Shown: positions 40,068 through 47,446 of the stretch, one piece after another | Position numbering within the stretch: position 1 is the first letter of the stretch | Layout of the letters: the number at the start of each line of letters is the position of its first letter | Source of the DNA: Candidatus Aminicenantota bacterium | GTDB lineage: Bacteria > Acidobacteriota > Aminicenantia > Aminicenantales > Aminicenantaceae | Direction of reading: 5' to 3' | Length of the DNA stretch: 47,446 nt | NCBI GenBank assembly: GCA_020344415.1 | Contig: CP070825.1 | Span: 3,366,129-3,413,574, forward strand | Notes under the pieces: generated by a model | Databases searched by the model: none | Told to the model about the DNA's origin: nothing | Seen by the model: only the letters and a program-made list of their open reading frames with translations | Position numbers and translations under genes: made by a program

Positions 40068-40517
40068 ATGATGAACGATGAGAGCGGATTAACTCATCAA
40101 TTTGAAATAACAGGTGGGGATTTCAGCAATGCAGGGAAAACATCCACCAGTCTCAAGGAAATTCTCCAGGAGATTGGCATCGATCCTTCGATTATTATGC
40201 GAGCATCCATCGCTTCTTATGAGGCAGAAATGAATGTTGTTATGTATGCTCACAGAGGGGTGCTCACTCTGAGCATTACTCCTGAGAAACTTCGCCTTAA
40301 CCTCAAAGATGAAGGCGCTGGGATTAAAAATATTGATTTGGCCATGCAGGAAGGATTTTCAACTGCCACTGATGAGATGCGAGAGATGGGATTTGGTGCA
40401 GGTATGGGGCTTCCTAATATTAAAAAAAATGCTGATAAATTTAATATATCTTCAATTCCTGGCAAGGGAACGTCAATAGATATAACAATCTGTCTGGATA
40501 AATCCGAAAAAAAATGA
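40068..40517 (+). CDS. SpoIIAB/RsbT-like ATP-binding protein (HATPase_c)
   Basis: This 149-residue protein has the GHKL ATPase fold alone, with no His-containing dimerisation domain: ASYEAEMNVVMYA (N box), LKDEGAGIKN (G1) and GFGAGMGLPNIKKNAD (G2). Proteins of this size act as serine kinases or anti-sigma factors, or as accessory ATPases in hydrogenase regulatory clusters. It lies 5 bases after the DRTGG gene and overlaps the next gene by 4 bases. Together with the HATPase at 42988 it gives two such proteins in one module. Confidence 0.8.
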   Translation: MMNDESGLTHQFEITGGDFSNAGKTSTSLKEILQEIGIDPSIIMRASIASYEAEMNVVMYAHRGVLTLSITPEKLRLNLKDEGAGIKNIDLAMQEGFSTATDEMREMGFGAGMGLPNIKKNADKFNISSIPGKGTSIDITICLDKSEKK

Positions 40518-41890
40518 AGGAATACTTTCATTCCATCCGTATCGACACGGAAAAGTGTGATGGCCGGATGAAATGTTTGCGAGTTTGCCCCACCCAAGCC
40601 ATCAGGATAAGAAATAAAAAAGCTGTCATCATCGAAGAGAAATGCATCGACTGTGGAGAATGTATAACAGCTTGTCCTCACGAAGCCATTGTCCCTTTGA
40701 CAGATCCCTTCGGAGAATTCACTAAATTCCACCATACAGTCGCCATTCCTTCTCCGGCTCTCTATGCACAATTCGGAAGAGAAATTTTGCCAGAGAAAAT
40801 CCTTGCCGGGATAAAAAAACTGGGATTCGATGACACTTTTGACCTGATAATCACTTGCGGAGAAGTTAGCTTCGCTATCCAGGAATATCTCAGAGAATAC
40901 AAGGGACCTAAGCCGCTCATCTCCAATGTCTGTCCGACCGTTGTGCGTCTAATCCAGGTCAAATATCCAGCCCTTATCAACCAAATTATCCCCATAGAGA
41001 CTCCCCGAGAATTGGCTGCCCGAGAAATCAAAAAGAAAAAATCAAAACAACTCAGGCTTAAAGAAAAAGATATCGGTACTTTCTATCTTACACCGTGCCC
41101 TGTGAAGATGATTTCTATTAAGCAACCTGCAGAAAAAGGGAAATCTCACATAGATGGAGCAATCTCTATCTCAGACATCTACGGACCTCTTCTTTCTGCT
41201 TTGGAAAGCATGGAAAAAGGCAGTTCCCGGAAAGCCCTAGAGAGCATCTGCATTCTAGGGATTGGATGGGCCGTGGTGGGAGGCATCTGCAGAACCCTGA
41301 GACTGAAAAATTCCCTAGCTGTTTCGGGTCTAGCCGAAATCTTAAAGGTCTTTGATGATATTGAGATGGGAAAACTGAGAAACATAGACTTCATCGAAGC
41401 CTATTCTTGCCCTCAGGGATGCGTCGGAGGCTCTCTGACAGTGGAAAACCTCTATATTTCTTACAACAAAATCCTGAAATTGATCGAAACTTTAGAGTTC
41501 GAACAGACAAAAGTCGGTCCAGACATCAGGGAAGTCCGAAAAGTTTATAATCAGAAATACTTTTTCATAGATGGAAAACTGGAGCCCAGGCCAATCAAAC
41601 CTCTGGATAAAGACTTGGCCAAAGCCATAAAAAAAAGAAAAGAAAAAGAGGATCTCTATGAATCACTGCCGAAAATTGACTGCGGGGCGTGCGGTGCCCC
41701 CACCTGCTTATGCTTTGCGGAGGACGTCGTTCGAGGAGAAGCAGAGCTCACTGACTGTGTTTTCAATCTTCCTCAAAAGTTTATAGAGTTATCGCAGGAG
41801 TTGTCAGGATTGCTAAATAAATCTGTCTTCTTAGGTCAAACCAAGCCTGGCGCCAAAAAAACAAGCAAAAAAGGAAAGGCAATAGAATGA
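40514..41890 (+). CDS. [FeFe]-hydrogenase-like iron-sulfur sensor protein
   Basis: This 458-residue protein has an N-terminal 2x[4Fe-4S] ferredoxin domain (CDGRMKCLRVCP and CIDCGECITACP, residues about 14-55). A domain homologous to the large-subunit core of [FeFe] hydrogenases follows, then a C-terminal Fe-S domain (CGACGAPTCLCFAEDVV near residue 395). The three H-cluster motifs are altered: SNVCPTVVR in place of TSCCPxW, TPCPVKM in place of MPCxxK and AYSCPQGCVGGS in place of the ExMACxGGCxxGGG form. One Cys is kept in L1 and L2 and two in L3, so a cluster may bind but H2 catalysis is doubtful. I read it as a redox or H2 sensor related to HsfB-type proteins. Confidence 0.8.
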   Translation: MKEYFHSIRIDTEKCDGRMKCLRVCPTQAIRIRNKKAVIIEEKCIDCGECITACPHEAIVPLTDPFGEFTKFHHTVAIPSPALYAQFGREILPEKILAGIKKLGFDDTFDLIITCGEVSFAIQEYLREYKGPKPLISNVCPTVVRLIQVKYPALINQIIPIETPRELAAREIKKKKSKQLRLKEKDIGTFYLTPCPVKMISIKQPAEKGKSHIDGAISISDIYGPLLSALESMEKGSSRKALESICILGIGWAVVGGICRTLRLKNSLAVSGLAEILKVFDDIEMGKLRNIDFIEAYSCPQGCVGGSLTVENLYISYNKILKLIETLEFEQTKVGPDIREVRKVYNQKYFFIDGKLEPRPIKPLDKDLAKAIKKRKEKEDLYESLPKIDCGACGAPTCLCFAEDVVRGEAELTDCVFNLPQKFIELSQELSGLLNKSVFLGQTKPGAKKTSKKGKAIE

Positions 41891-42222
41891 AATTAAAGGA
41901 AGTCATTGAAAAATTACAGCTAAAAGTCTTAATAAGCCAAGAAAATTTAGATTTGGAGGTTACAGGTGGATACACAAGCGATCTGCTCAGCGATGTGATT
42001 GCCAACAGTAAAAAAGGCAACCTCTGGATCACTCTGCAGATCCATCAGAATATTATCGCTGTGGCCAAATTGAAAGACCTGGCTGGGGTAATCATCGTCA
42101 ATAATCGCGAGCCTGATGAAGAAACACTTAGAAAAGCAAAAGAGGAAAATGTGTTCCTCCTTCGTAGCGAAGAAATGGCTTTTGAAGTCTCAGGTAAATT
42201 ATATGAATTAATCGGTTCATAA
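41887..42222 (+). CDS. DRTGG-domain protein (second copy)
   Basis: This 111-residue, single-domain protein is clearly related to the product of 39679: both start with LKE and contain NLDLEVTGGYTSDLLSDVI, followed by a hydrophobic strand (LAGVIIVNNREPDEETLRKA) and LLRSEEMAFEVSGKLYELI. It overlaps the preceding gene by 4 bases and lies 18 bases before the PHP gene. No cysteines are present, unlike the first copy. It probably forms a complex with, or senses the same signal as, the first DRTGG protein. Confidence 0.8.
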   Translation: MKLKEVIEKLQLKVLISQENLDLEVTGGYTSDLLSDVIANSKKGNLWITLQIHQNIIAVAKLKDLAGVIIVNNREPDEETLRKAKEENVFLLRSEEMAFEVSGKLYELIGS

Positions 42223-42240
42223 AAATAACCTGGATTTTTC

Positions 42241-42972
42241 ATGCTAAAACCCTTTAAGGCGGACTTGCATGTCCACACATGCCTTTCTCCCTGTACAGAA
42301 CTGGATATGTCTCCAATGGGAATAGTCATAATGGCAAAGAAAAAAGGAATAGATATCATAGGTATCTGTGATCATAATTCAACAGAAAATTCTTTGGCCG
42401 CAATGAATACCGCCAAGAAAATGAATATTAATGTTTTTCCTGGCATGGAAGTGGCTTCTCAGGAAGAAGTCCATGTCCTGGGTCTTTTTGACGAAATAGA
42501 AAACGCTCTAAAGCTCCAGAAACACGTCTACGAAAATCTGCCCGGAGAAAATGATGAGGAAGCCTTTGGCATGCAAGTTGTCGTGAATGAAAAAGGGGAA
42601 GTGCTGGGTTTTAACAATAAACTCTTGATTGGAGCCACAACGCTTCCCCTCGAAGAAATCATTCAGATTATTCACTCCTTAAACGGGATAGCCATCGCAT
42701 CCCATATAGACAGAGGATCCTTTGGCATCATTGGCCAATTGGGATTCATCCCAGATAATCTGGAATTGGATGCCTTAGAAATTTCTCCCAGAATCACCTT
42801 CGAAGAAGCAAAGAAAAGGTATACAAATAATTATCCAATCACTTGCTCTTCTGACGCCCACTATCCTGATGACATTGGCGAGGGTTTTACCTCTTTCCTG
42901 CTCAAAGATGGCACTGTGGCTGAAATAAAAAAAGCATTGAAAAATCAAGAAGGAAGAAAATTGCTTTACTAA
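42241..42972 (+). CDS. PHP-domain metal-dependent phosphoesterase
   Basis: This 243-residue protein carries the PHP motifs KADLHVHTCLSPC (HxH), GICDHNSTEN (Asp-His), an internal FPGMEVAS Glu, ASHIDRGSFG and SSDAHYPDDIG. These together bind three metal ions in family members. The substrate is probably a phosphate ester or nucleotide. PHP proteins are regularly found in hydrogenase regulatory clusters with DRTGG and HATPase proteins, where their role is unknown. The gene lies between the second DRTGG gene and the second HATPase gene, with short spacers. Confidence 0.85.
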   Translation: MLKPFKADLHVHTCLSPCTELDMSPMGIVIMAKKKGIDIIGICDHNSTENSLAAMNTAKKMNINVFPGMEVASQEEVHVLGLFDEIENALKLQKHVYENLPGENDEEAFGMQVVVNEKGEVLGFNNKLLIGATTLPLEEIIQIIHSLNGIAIASHIDRGSFGIIGQLGFIPDNLELDALEISPRITFEEAKKRYTNNYPITCSSDAHYPDDIGEGFTSFLLKDGTVAEIKKALKNQEGRKLLY

Positions 42973-42987
42973 CCTGTTGAGGTTTTG

Positions 42988-43518
42988 ATGGAAGATCTCT
43001 CGTTACATATTTTAGACATCGTCGAAAATTCTGTGGCGGCCGAGGCCGATAAGATCGAAATAAGGATAATTGAAGACAAAAAGAAAGATTTGTTGTCTGT
43101 CGAAGTCCTCGACAACGGCGCAGGCATGGATAATGAAACCGTGAAAAAGGTGCTTGATCCCTTTTACACTTCTAAAACAGTTCGCCGATTTGGTTTGGGA
43201 CTCCCTCTTTTATCAGAAGCAGCCAAAGCAGCGAATGGCCAGTTGTCTATAAAATCAAAAAAGGGAGAAGGAACAAAGGTCAAAGCCGATTTCCAGCACA
43301 GCCATATCGACCGGAAGCCATTGGGCGATATTGGTCAAACAATCGTCACCCTTGTTTTAGGAAGCCCTGAAATAGATTTAATCTATGTGCATATAAAGAA
43401 TGATCACAAGTACAGTTTTGATACAAGGAAATTAAAGACTCAACTCATGGGAGTACCTATAAATTCTCCTGCTGGGATAAGAATGATTAAGGAAGATTTA
43501 AAAAAAGGTAGAAAATAA
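42988..43518 (+). CDS. GHKL-family ATP-binding protein (HATPase_c)
   Basis: This protein of about 176 residues begins MEDLSLHILDIVENSVAAEA (N box with Glu and Asn), followed by VLDNGAGMDNETV (G1) and RRFGLGLPLLSEAA (G2). The C-terminal 70 residues (IGQTIVTLVLGSPEIDLIYV) are not part of a histidine kinase and there is no phospho-accepting His. The ATG at 42988 is chosen over the TTG at 42985 because it is preceded by GAGG. It is the last gene of the regulatory module. In many anaerobes the hydrogenase structural genes hydC/B/A come next, but here a palindrome and convergent genes follow. Confidence 0.8.
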   Translation: MEDLSLHILDIVENSVAAEADKIEIRIIEDKKKDLLSVEVLDNGAGMDNETVKKVLDPFYTSKTVRRFGLGLPLLSEAAKAANGQLSIKSKKGEGTKVKADFQHSHIDRKPLGDIGQTIVTLVLGSPEIDLIYVHIKNDHKYSFDTRKLKTQLMGVPINSPAGIRMIKEDLKKGRK

Positions 43519-43524
43519 AGATGC

Positions 43525-43562
43525 TGGGGACGTCCTCCAAAGTACTTTGGGGAACGTCCCCA
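43525..43562. terminator. Near-perfect 38-bp palindrome between convergent genes
   Basis: TGGGGACGT and ACGTCCCCA form the outer arms, and CCAAAG/CTTTGG continue the stem inside around a short TA centre. It lies 7 bases after the last HATPase gene and 8 bases before the stop of the response regulator gene on the other strand, so it probably ends transcription from both sides. It belongs to the same style of GGGGAC-type palindromes seen at 6138, 14067 and 14528. Confidence 0.65.
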
Positions 43563-43570
43563 TATTTTAT

Positions 43571-44365
43571 TTAGTGGTCACTTCGGGACGTGTTATGCAC
43601 CGCTGCCACTTGGTCATAACCTTTAGCCTGTTTCCTTTTTTGGTTCGCGGCCTTAACCACAAGTTGGCGGTCTACTTCATCATCCATCGTCTGGTGAAAT
43701 TCGCAGCTCTCGCAGTTGTAAAGTCTATCGCAGGATCTGAGAGAAATCTTTCCACTCATAGTATATCGGCACTGTTTTTTCCCTAATTGAGAGTATAGCT
43801 TGTCTAGAAAAGGTTTAATCCTTGGATCTTCTCTAAATTTCTCTTTTTTCATCATCGCTACATGAAACTTACATGCATTTTGGCATTGATAACCAATGGC
43901 ACACATCCGTTTCTCTACGAGGCCGGCTTGCATCCAGATGCAAGGTGTGACAATTTCCTCTTCAATTAGAGGCTCTTCAACGGGAGGAGTAGGGATTATT
44001 TCAACTTCGTAAGATTGCCTGATTATGGTCTCAAGATAATCCAGCTCAAAAGGTTTCGGCAAGTAGTCAGTAGCACCACCGCGTATAGCCTCTTTTGCAG
44101 TTTCAATCGAGGGATAAGCCGTGATAATAATAACTCTCGCTTTCGGATTCTTTGCTCTTATTTCTTTCAGCACCGAAAGCCCATCGCGACCCGGTAATTT
44201 AAGATCGACTATCATGACGTTGTAATCTTCTAAATTAAATTTTTCCAATGCTTTATCACCATCATCTGCAGTATCAACCTTATGACCCTCGTCTGAAAAG
44301 TAGTCGGATAATGCTTCACGCATAATATCCTCATCTTCTACAACCAACATATTTTCTTTCTTCAT
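43571..44365 (-). CDS. Response regulator with a Cys-rich C-terminal domain
   Basis: This 264-residue protein has an N-terminal receiver domain (VVEDEDIMREALS; phospho-acceptor Asp in MIVDLKLPGRDG; VIIITAYPSIETAKE; LPKPFE Lys). The C-terminal half has no DNA-binding or enzymatic domain but is rich in Cys: CIWMQAGLVEKRMC, then CAIGYQCQNACKFH, then CRYTMSG, then SCDRLYNCESCEFHQTM. The last motif resembles the Cys cluster found before GcvH-like domains in some response regulators of anaerobes. It might bind metal or an Fe-S cluster. A near-perfect sigma-54 promoter lies about 100 bases upstream, and the NtrC-type gene follows on the same strand beyond it. Confidence 0.8.
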   Translation of the reverse strand: MKKENMLVVEDEDIMREALSDYFSDEGHKVDTADDGDKALEKFNLEDYNVMIVDLKLPGRDGLSVLKEIRAKNPKARVIIITAYPSIETAKEAIRGGATDYLPKPFELDYLETIIRQSYEVEIIPTPPVEEPLIEEEIVTPCIWMQAGLVEKRMCAIGYQCQNACKFHVAMMKKEKFREDPRIKPFLDKLYSQLGKKQCRYTMSGKISLRSCDRLYNCESCEFHQTMDDEVDRQLVVKAANQKRKQAKGYDQVAAVHNTSRSDH

Positions 44366-44463
44366 GGCTAACCTCCAATATTTATTTTTTGACCCATTCC
44401 ATCAGGATCGTCCTGACAACAGTAACGGTCCTATTGGAATTAGTCATTTCATTTTACTTATAA

Positions 44464-44479
44464 TGCAAGTTGTGTGCCA
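44464..44479 (-). promoter_or_regulatory. Sigma-54 promoter for the Cys-rich response regulator
   Basis: On the minus strand the sequence TGGCACACAACTTGCA fits the -24/-12 consensus TGGCAC-N5-TTGCA exactly. Transcription would start near 44453, leaving a leader of about 90 bases with GGAGG before the ATG at 44365. The adjacent NtrC-type activator is the obvious partner. Confidence 0.8.
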
Positions 44480-44604
44480 AAACAGGCATAGCATAAAGAG
44501 CATTTCAATAAAGACGCTAACCCTATGAAAATAAACGAGTTGCGATAAAGAACAAAATTATTGGAAGAGAACCAACAAAGAAAGGACTGTCAACTAATTG
44601 GACA

Positions 44605-45957
44605 TTACGTGTCTAATTTATGGACAGTGTGCTCGTATTTTTTTAGCTTGTTATAAAGAGTCGTCCGCCGAACACCAAGTATCTTCGCTGCCTTTGAAAC
44701 ATTGCCATTTGTCTCCTCAAGCACACTAATAATATGATTTTTCTCCACCGCCTCGATGGTTTTTCCATCTGCTGGGGCTGGATGAATAATGTCCTGTGGA
44801 AGCTCACCTAAGGCGATAGCTGTATTCTTTGATAGGATTACACCGCGTTCGATCATGTTTTCTAACTCCCTAACATTACCAGGCCATGAGTAATTCAGCA
44901 TAAACTCAACGACTTCAGGAGAAAAATTTTTAATCCTTTTATTATTTTCTTCAGCATACTTTTTTAAGAAATGCTCTGCCAAAGGGAGGATATCCTCCAT
45001 TCTATCTTTAAGCGGAGGGAGTTCTATAGTTACTACATTCAATCGGTAATACAGATCCTCTCTAAATCCCCCCTGCTTAACCATAGTTTTCAAATCTTTA
45101 TTTGTAGCAGCAATAACTCGTACATCAACTTTGATTTCTTCATTACCACCGACTCTAGTAATCTTTTTCTCTTCAAGCGCTCTCAGCAGATGGATCTGAG
45201 TGTTGGCGTTTATTTCGCCTATTTCATCAAGAAATAAAGTGCCGCTGTCTCCCGCTTCGAACTTGCCTTTTTTTCTTTCTACGGCTCCAGTAAAAGAACC
45301 TTTTTCATGGCCGAAAAGTTCACTCTCCAGCAAACTTTCTGGAAGGGCTGCGCAGCTTGTGGCAATGAAAGGTTTGTTTCGACGTGGACTTTGATGATGG
45401 ATAGCCCGGGCGATAACCTCCTTGCCTGTACCTGTTTTTCCGATGATTAATACCGTGGCATTAGTTGGGGCTACCGTTTTAATAAGTTCAATTATCTTCA
45501 ACATCTTCGGGCTTTTTGCGATGATGCCTTCAAAGTGGAACCTATCTTCGATCTTCCGCCGCAGAGAGATATTCTCCTCGATCAGATCCTGATGCTCCAC
45601 CAAATTTTTTATGATAAGTTCGACTTTTTCCGGGCAGAACGGCTTTTCGACGTAATCGTGAGCGCCCTCTCTTATCGCAGATATGGCTGTCTGAATTGTT
45701 CCGTGAGCCGTTATAATGACCGTCGAGATTGTAGGAACAATTTCTTTTGCCTTTTTCATTAGTTCAATACCGTCCATGCCTGGCATGAATAGGTCGGCAA
45801 GCATAATTTTGATCTCCTTCTGCTTGATTATTTGGAGTGCCTCATCTCCAGATTCGGCAATTTCCACCTTATAACCAACCCCGCCCAGCCAGTCGCGGAG
45901 TGATTCTCTTACTATATCTTCATCGTCAACTACGAGTATTCTCGTCCTTTTTCTCAT
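44605..45957 (-). CDS. Sigma-54-dependent response regulator, NtrC family
   Basis: This 450-residue protein has the full order of the family. A receiver domain comes first ([11 protein letters not shown]; phospho-acceptor Asp in [21 protein letters not shown] Lys). The AAA+ domain follows, with Walker [12 protein letters not shown], the sigma-54 contact loop GSFTGA and Walker [12 protein letters not shown] Fis-type helix-turn-helix ends it ([22 protein letters not shown]). It activates promoters bound by sigma-54 RNA polymerase when phosphorylated, most likely by the kinase encoded immediately upstream, whose gene overlaps it by 32 bases. The sigma-54 promoter at 44464-44479 is a likely target. 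Confidence 0.95.
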   Translation of the reverse strand: MRKRTRILVVDDEDIVRESLRDWLGGVGYKVEIAESGDEALQIIKQKEIKIMLADLFMPGMDGIELMKKAKEIVPTISTVIITAHGTIQTAISAIREGAHDYVEKPFCPEKVELIIKNLVEHQDLIEENISLRRKIEDRFHFEGIIAKSPKMLKIIELIKTVAPTNATVLIIGKTGTGKEVIARAIHHQSPRRNKPFIATSCAALPESLLESELFGHEKGSFTGAVERKKGKFEAGDSGTLFLDEIGEINANTQIHLLRALEEKKITRVGGNEEIKVDVRVIAATNKDLKTMVKQGGFREDLYYRLNVVTIELPPLKDRMEDILPLAEHFLKKYAEENNKRIKNFSPEVVEFMLNYSWPGNVRELENMIERGVILSKNTAIALGELPQDIIHPAPADGKTIEAVEKNHIISVLEETNGNVSKAAKILGVRRTTLYNKLKKYEHTVHKLDT

Positions 45958-47446
45958 CCATGACCTCCAGATATATCGTAAATGTTGTACCTACATCTGG
46001 CTCGCTGTCTACTTCTATCTTTCCCTTATGCTGTTCAATAATTCCGTGAACAACCGGGAGTCCAAGTCCCACACCTTTGCCTTTCTCTTTAGTGGTAAAG
46101 AAAGGAGTGAAAAGTTTATTCAGATTCTCTTTGAGAATACCAACTCCTGTATCTCCGATATCAATTCTAACGGCATCTTTGAGTGCTTCACCGATTTTAA
46201 TGCTTTTAGCAACCGATGTTCTGATTGTTAAGTTGCCGCCATCAGGCATCGCCTGAATCGCATTCATGATGATATTTATCAATACCTGCTGGATTTTGTC
46301 AAAGTCTGCACGAACAAAAGGAAGGTGTGCATCTAATTTCTTCTCAAGCTTTATATTTTCAAGGCTAATTTGATGTCCAATCAATAACAAAGCGGCTTCT
46401 ACTACTTTATTTATTTCGACCGGTCTTATGGCTGGTTCTGATTGGCGTGCGAAATCAAGAAGGTTCCTGATTATCCGGGTAGTCCTGTCCAGTTCTTTAT
46501 CCATTTTCAAAAGCTGTTCTTCTGTAGTTCCAGTCTGCAGTTTCTTTTCCTTATACTTCTTGAGAAGAAGTTTTACATAGACCATAATACCGGCTAATGG
46601 ATTATTAACTTCGTGAGCAACGCTTGCGGCTAACTGGCCTAAGGAGGCTAGCTTTTCTGATCTGATCAATTCTTCCTCAGTTTGCTTTCGCATGGTGATG
46701 TCTTTTCCTGAACTGAGAGTGCCAATGATATGACCCTTTTTATCTGTCAATGTAGTATTGTGCCATGCGATAATCCTTTCCTCTCCAGAGTTGGTTAAAA
46801 TTGGGTTTTCATAGTCTTCAACTTCCTCTTTCTCTCCAGCCATCACTTTTTTAAAAGCATCTTTTCTTTTTCTTCTCTCTCTCTCCGGGACGCATAAATC
46901 AAACCAGTTTCTGTCAATGATTTCTTCTTCTTTATATCCTAAAACATGGCACCCTTTTCTGTTGATAAGGGAGACTATTCCCTTTTCATTAATAGCCACT
47001 ATTATAACTCCCGCTATATTGAGATACTGCTGCGCTTTGTTTCTTTCCTCTCTCAACTTCCCCCATAATCCCTTATGTTTGGTCAAATCCCTGAAGTTTT
47101 CTACAGCGCCGATTATCTCATTATTTTTGGATCGCAAAGGTGAAGCCGTTATGTTTACAGGAACCTTATTCCCCTTTTTACCAGTGATCATAATCTCATA
47201 ATTGAAGACCGGTTTTCCGGTTTTTAAGACTTCTTCTAAAGGACATGATTCTTCACATATTTCACTCTTAAGAACATCACAACAATCCTTATTCAATACT
47301 TCCTCTCTCTTGAAGCCAGTAATCTCCTCAGCAGAACGATTAAACGAGGTGATCCTTCTTTTTTTGTTTATAGTAAGGACTCCTCCATCCATGCTTTCCA
47401 AGATGTTTTCTAGGAATTCTTTTGGGATTTCACCTTCTCTTCTCAA
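45926..47446 (-). CDS. PAS-domain sensor histidine kinase, partial at window edge
   Basis: The frame runs to the last base of the window, so the N-terminus may continue outside. A TTG at 47446 would be a poor start. About 506 residues are visible: two PAS domains (about residues 10-120 and 135-260), the first with several Cys (CCDVLKSEICEESCP). A HisKA domain (VAHEVNNPLAGIMVYVKLLL, phospho-acceptor His) and a HATPase domain (IIMNAIQAMPDG N box, DIGDTGVGI G1, GKGVGLGLPVVHG G2) follow. No transmembrane helix is present in the visible part, so it is probably a cytoplasmic sensor. The PAS Cys motif (CxxxxxCxxxC) is seen in redox-sensing kinases. It is coupled to the NtrC-type regulator by a 32-base overlap. 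Confidence 0.9.
   Translation of the reverse strand: MRREGEIPKEFLENILESMDGGVLTINKKRRITSFNRSAEEITGFKREEVLNKDCCDVLKSEICEESCPLEEVLKTGKPVFNYEIMITGKKGNKVPVNITASPLRSKNNEIIGAVENFRDLTKHKGLWGKLREERNKAQQYLNIAGVIIVAINEKGIVSLINRKGCHVLGYKEEEIIDRNWFDLCVPERERRKRKDAFKKVMAGEKEEVEDYENPILTNSGEERIIAWHNTTLTDKKGHIIGTLSSGKDITMRKQTEEELIRSEKLASLGQLAASVAHEVNNPLAGIMVYVKLLLKKYKEKKLQTGTTEEQLLKMDKELDRTTRIIRNLLDFARQSEPAIRPVEINKVVEAALLLIGHQISLENIKLEKKLDAHLPFVRADFDKIQQVLINIIMNAIQAMPDGGNLTIRTSVAKSIKIGEALKDAVRIDIGDTGVGILKENLNKLFTPFFTTKEKGKGVGLGLPVVHGIIEQHKGKIEVDSEPDVGTTFTIYLEVMDEKKDENTRS

Overview
The window looks like a chromosomal segment of an anaerobic bacterium of moderate to low GC. The genes are tightly packed with bacterial ribosome-binding sites. 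There is a [NiFe] hydrogenase with an iron-sulfur regulatory module, a sigma-54 two-component pair, a CFI-box (CFIATA-type) C-terminal tail on a secreted propeller protein, and several families of dispersed palindromes. The style resembles Candidatus Aminicenantes (OP8) or a similar uncultured anaerobe, but this is an impression from gene content, with no rRNA or core phylogenetic marker in view.

Layout. 1-6.3 kb: the end of a GT-C membrane glycosyltransferase, a DASS/SLC13 transporter with a small membrane partner and a UspA protein, then a GH38 alpha-mannosidase split by one in-frame TAA. 6.3-14.1 kb: an Lrp/AsnC regulator diverges from a four-gene overlapping operon. That operon encodes a GlcD-like FAD/Fe-S oxidoreductase, a degenerate GltB2-like protein, a canonical GltB2 and a fused GltB1-GltB3. 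14.1-18.8 kb: a broken zinc-ribbon gene between two identical palindromes, then reverse-strand genes for an SSS symporter with three small companions and for an M28 lipoprotein that appears to lack key catalytic residues. 19-23.8 kb: GT39, GT2 and two radical SAM/SPASM proteins.

23.9-35.1 kb: a probable genomic island. An intact tRNA-Glu lies at its right edge and a 52-bp identical copy of the tRNA 3' part lies at its left edge, in the same orientation. It carries surface-glycan genes: a polyprenol-phosphate GT2, a WecD-like acetyltransferase, an RmlB-like dehydratase broken by one TAA, a DegT aminotransferase, two methyltransferases and a GT-C protein. It also carries a secreted LVIVD-repeat protein whose CFI-box tail is thrown out of frame by one missing base in a G run. 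No integrase is visible.

35.1-47.4 kb: tRNA-Lys, a lipoprotein, and a deletion relic of gatCA. Then comes a strongly promoted [NiFe] hydrogenase (small and large subunits plus maturation protease), followed by a DRTGG / HATPase / [FeFe]-hydrogenase-like / DRTGG / PHP / HATPase module. On the opposite strand are a Cys-rich response regulator with a near-perfect sigma-54 promoter, an NtrC-type regulator and a PAS histidine kinase cut by the window edge. These can be read as a hydrogenase plus its redox-sensing and transcriptional control layer.

A recurring oddity is the number of genes broken by a single base: in-frame stops in the mannosidase, the dehydratase and the zinc-ribbon gene, and a one-base slip in the LVIVD gene. 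Either the assembly has base errors or this population is losing accessory genes.
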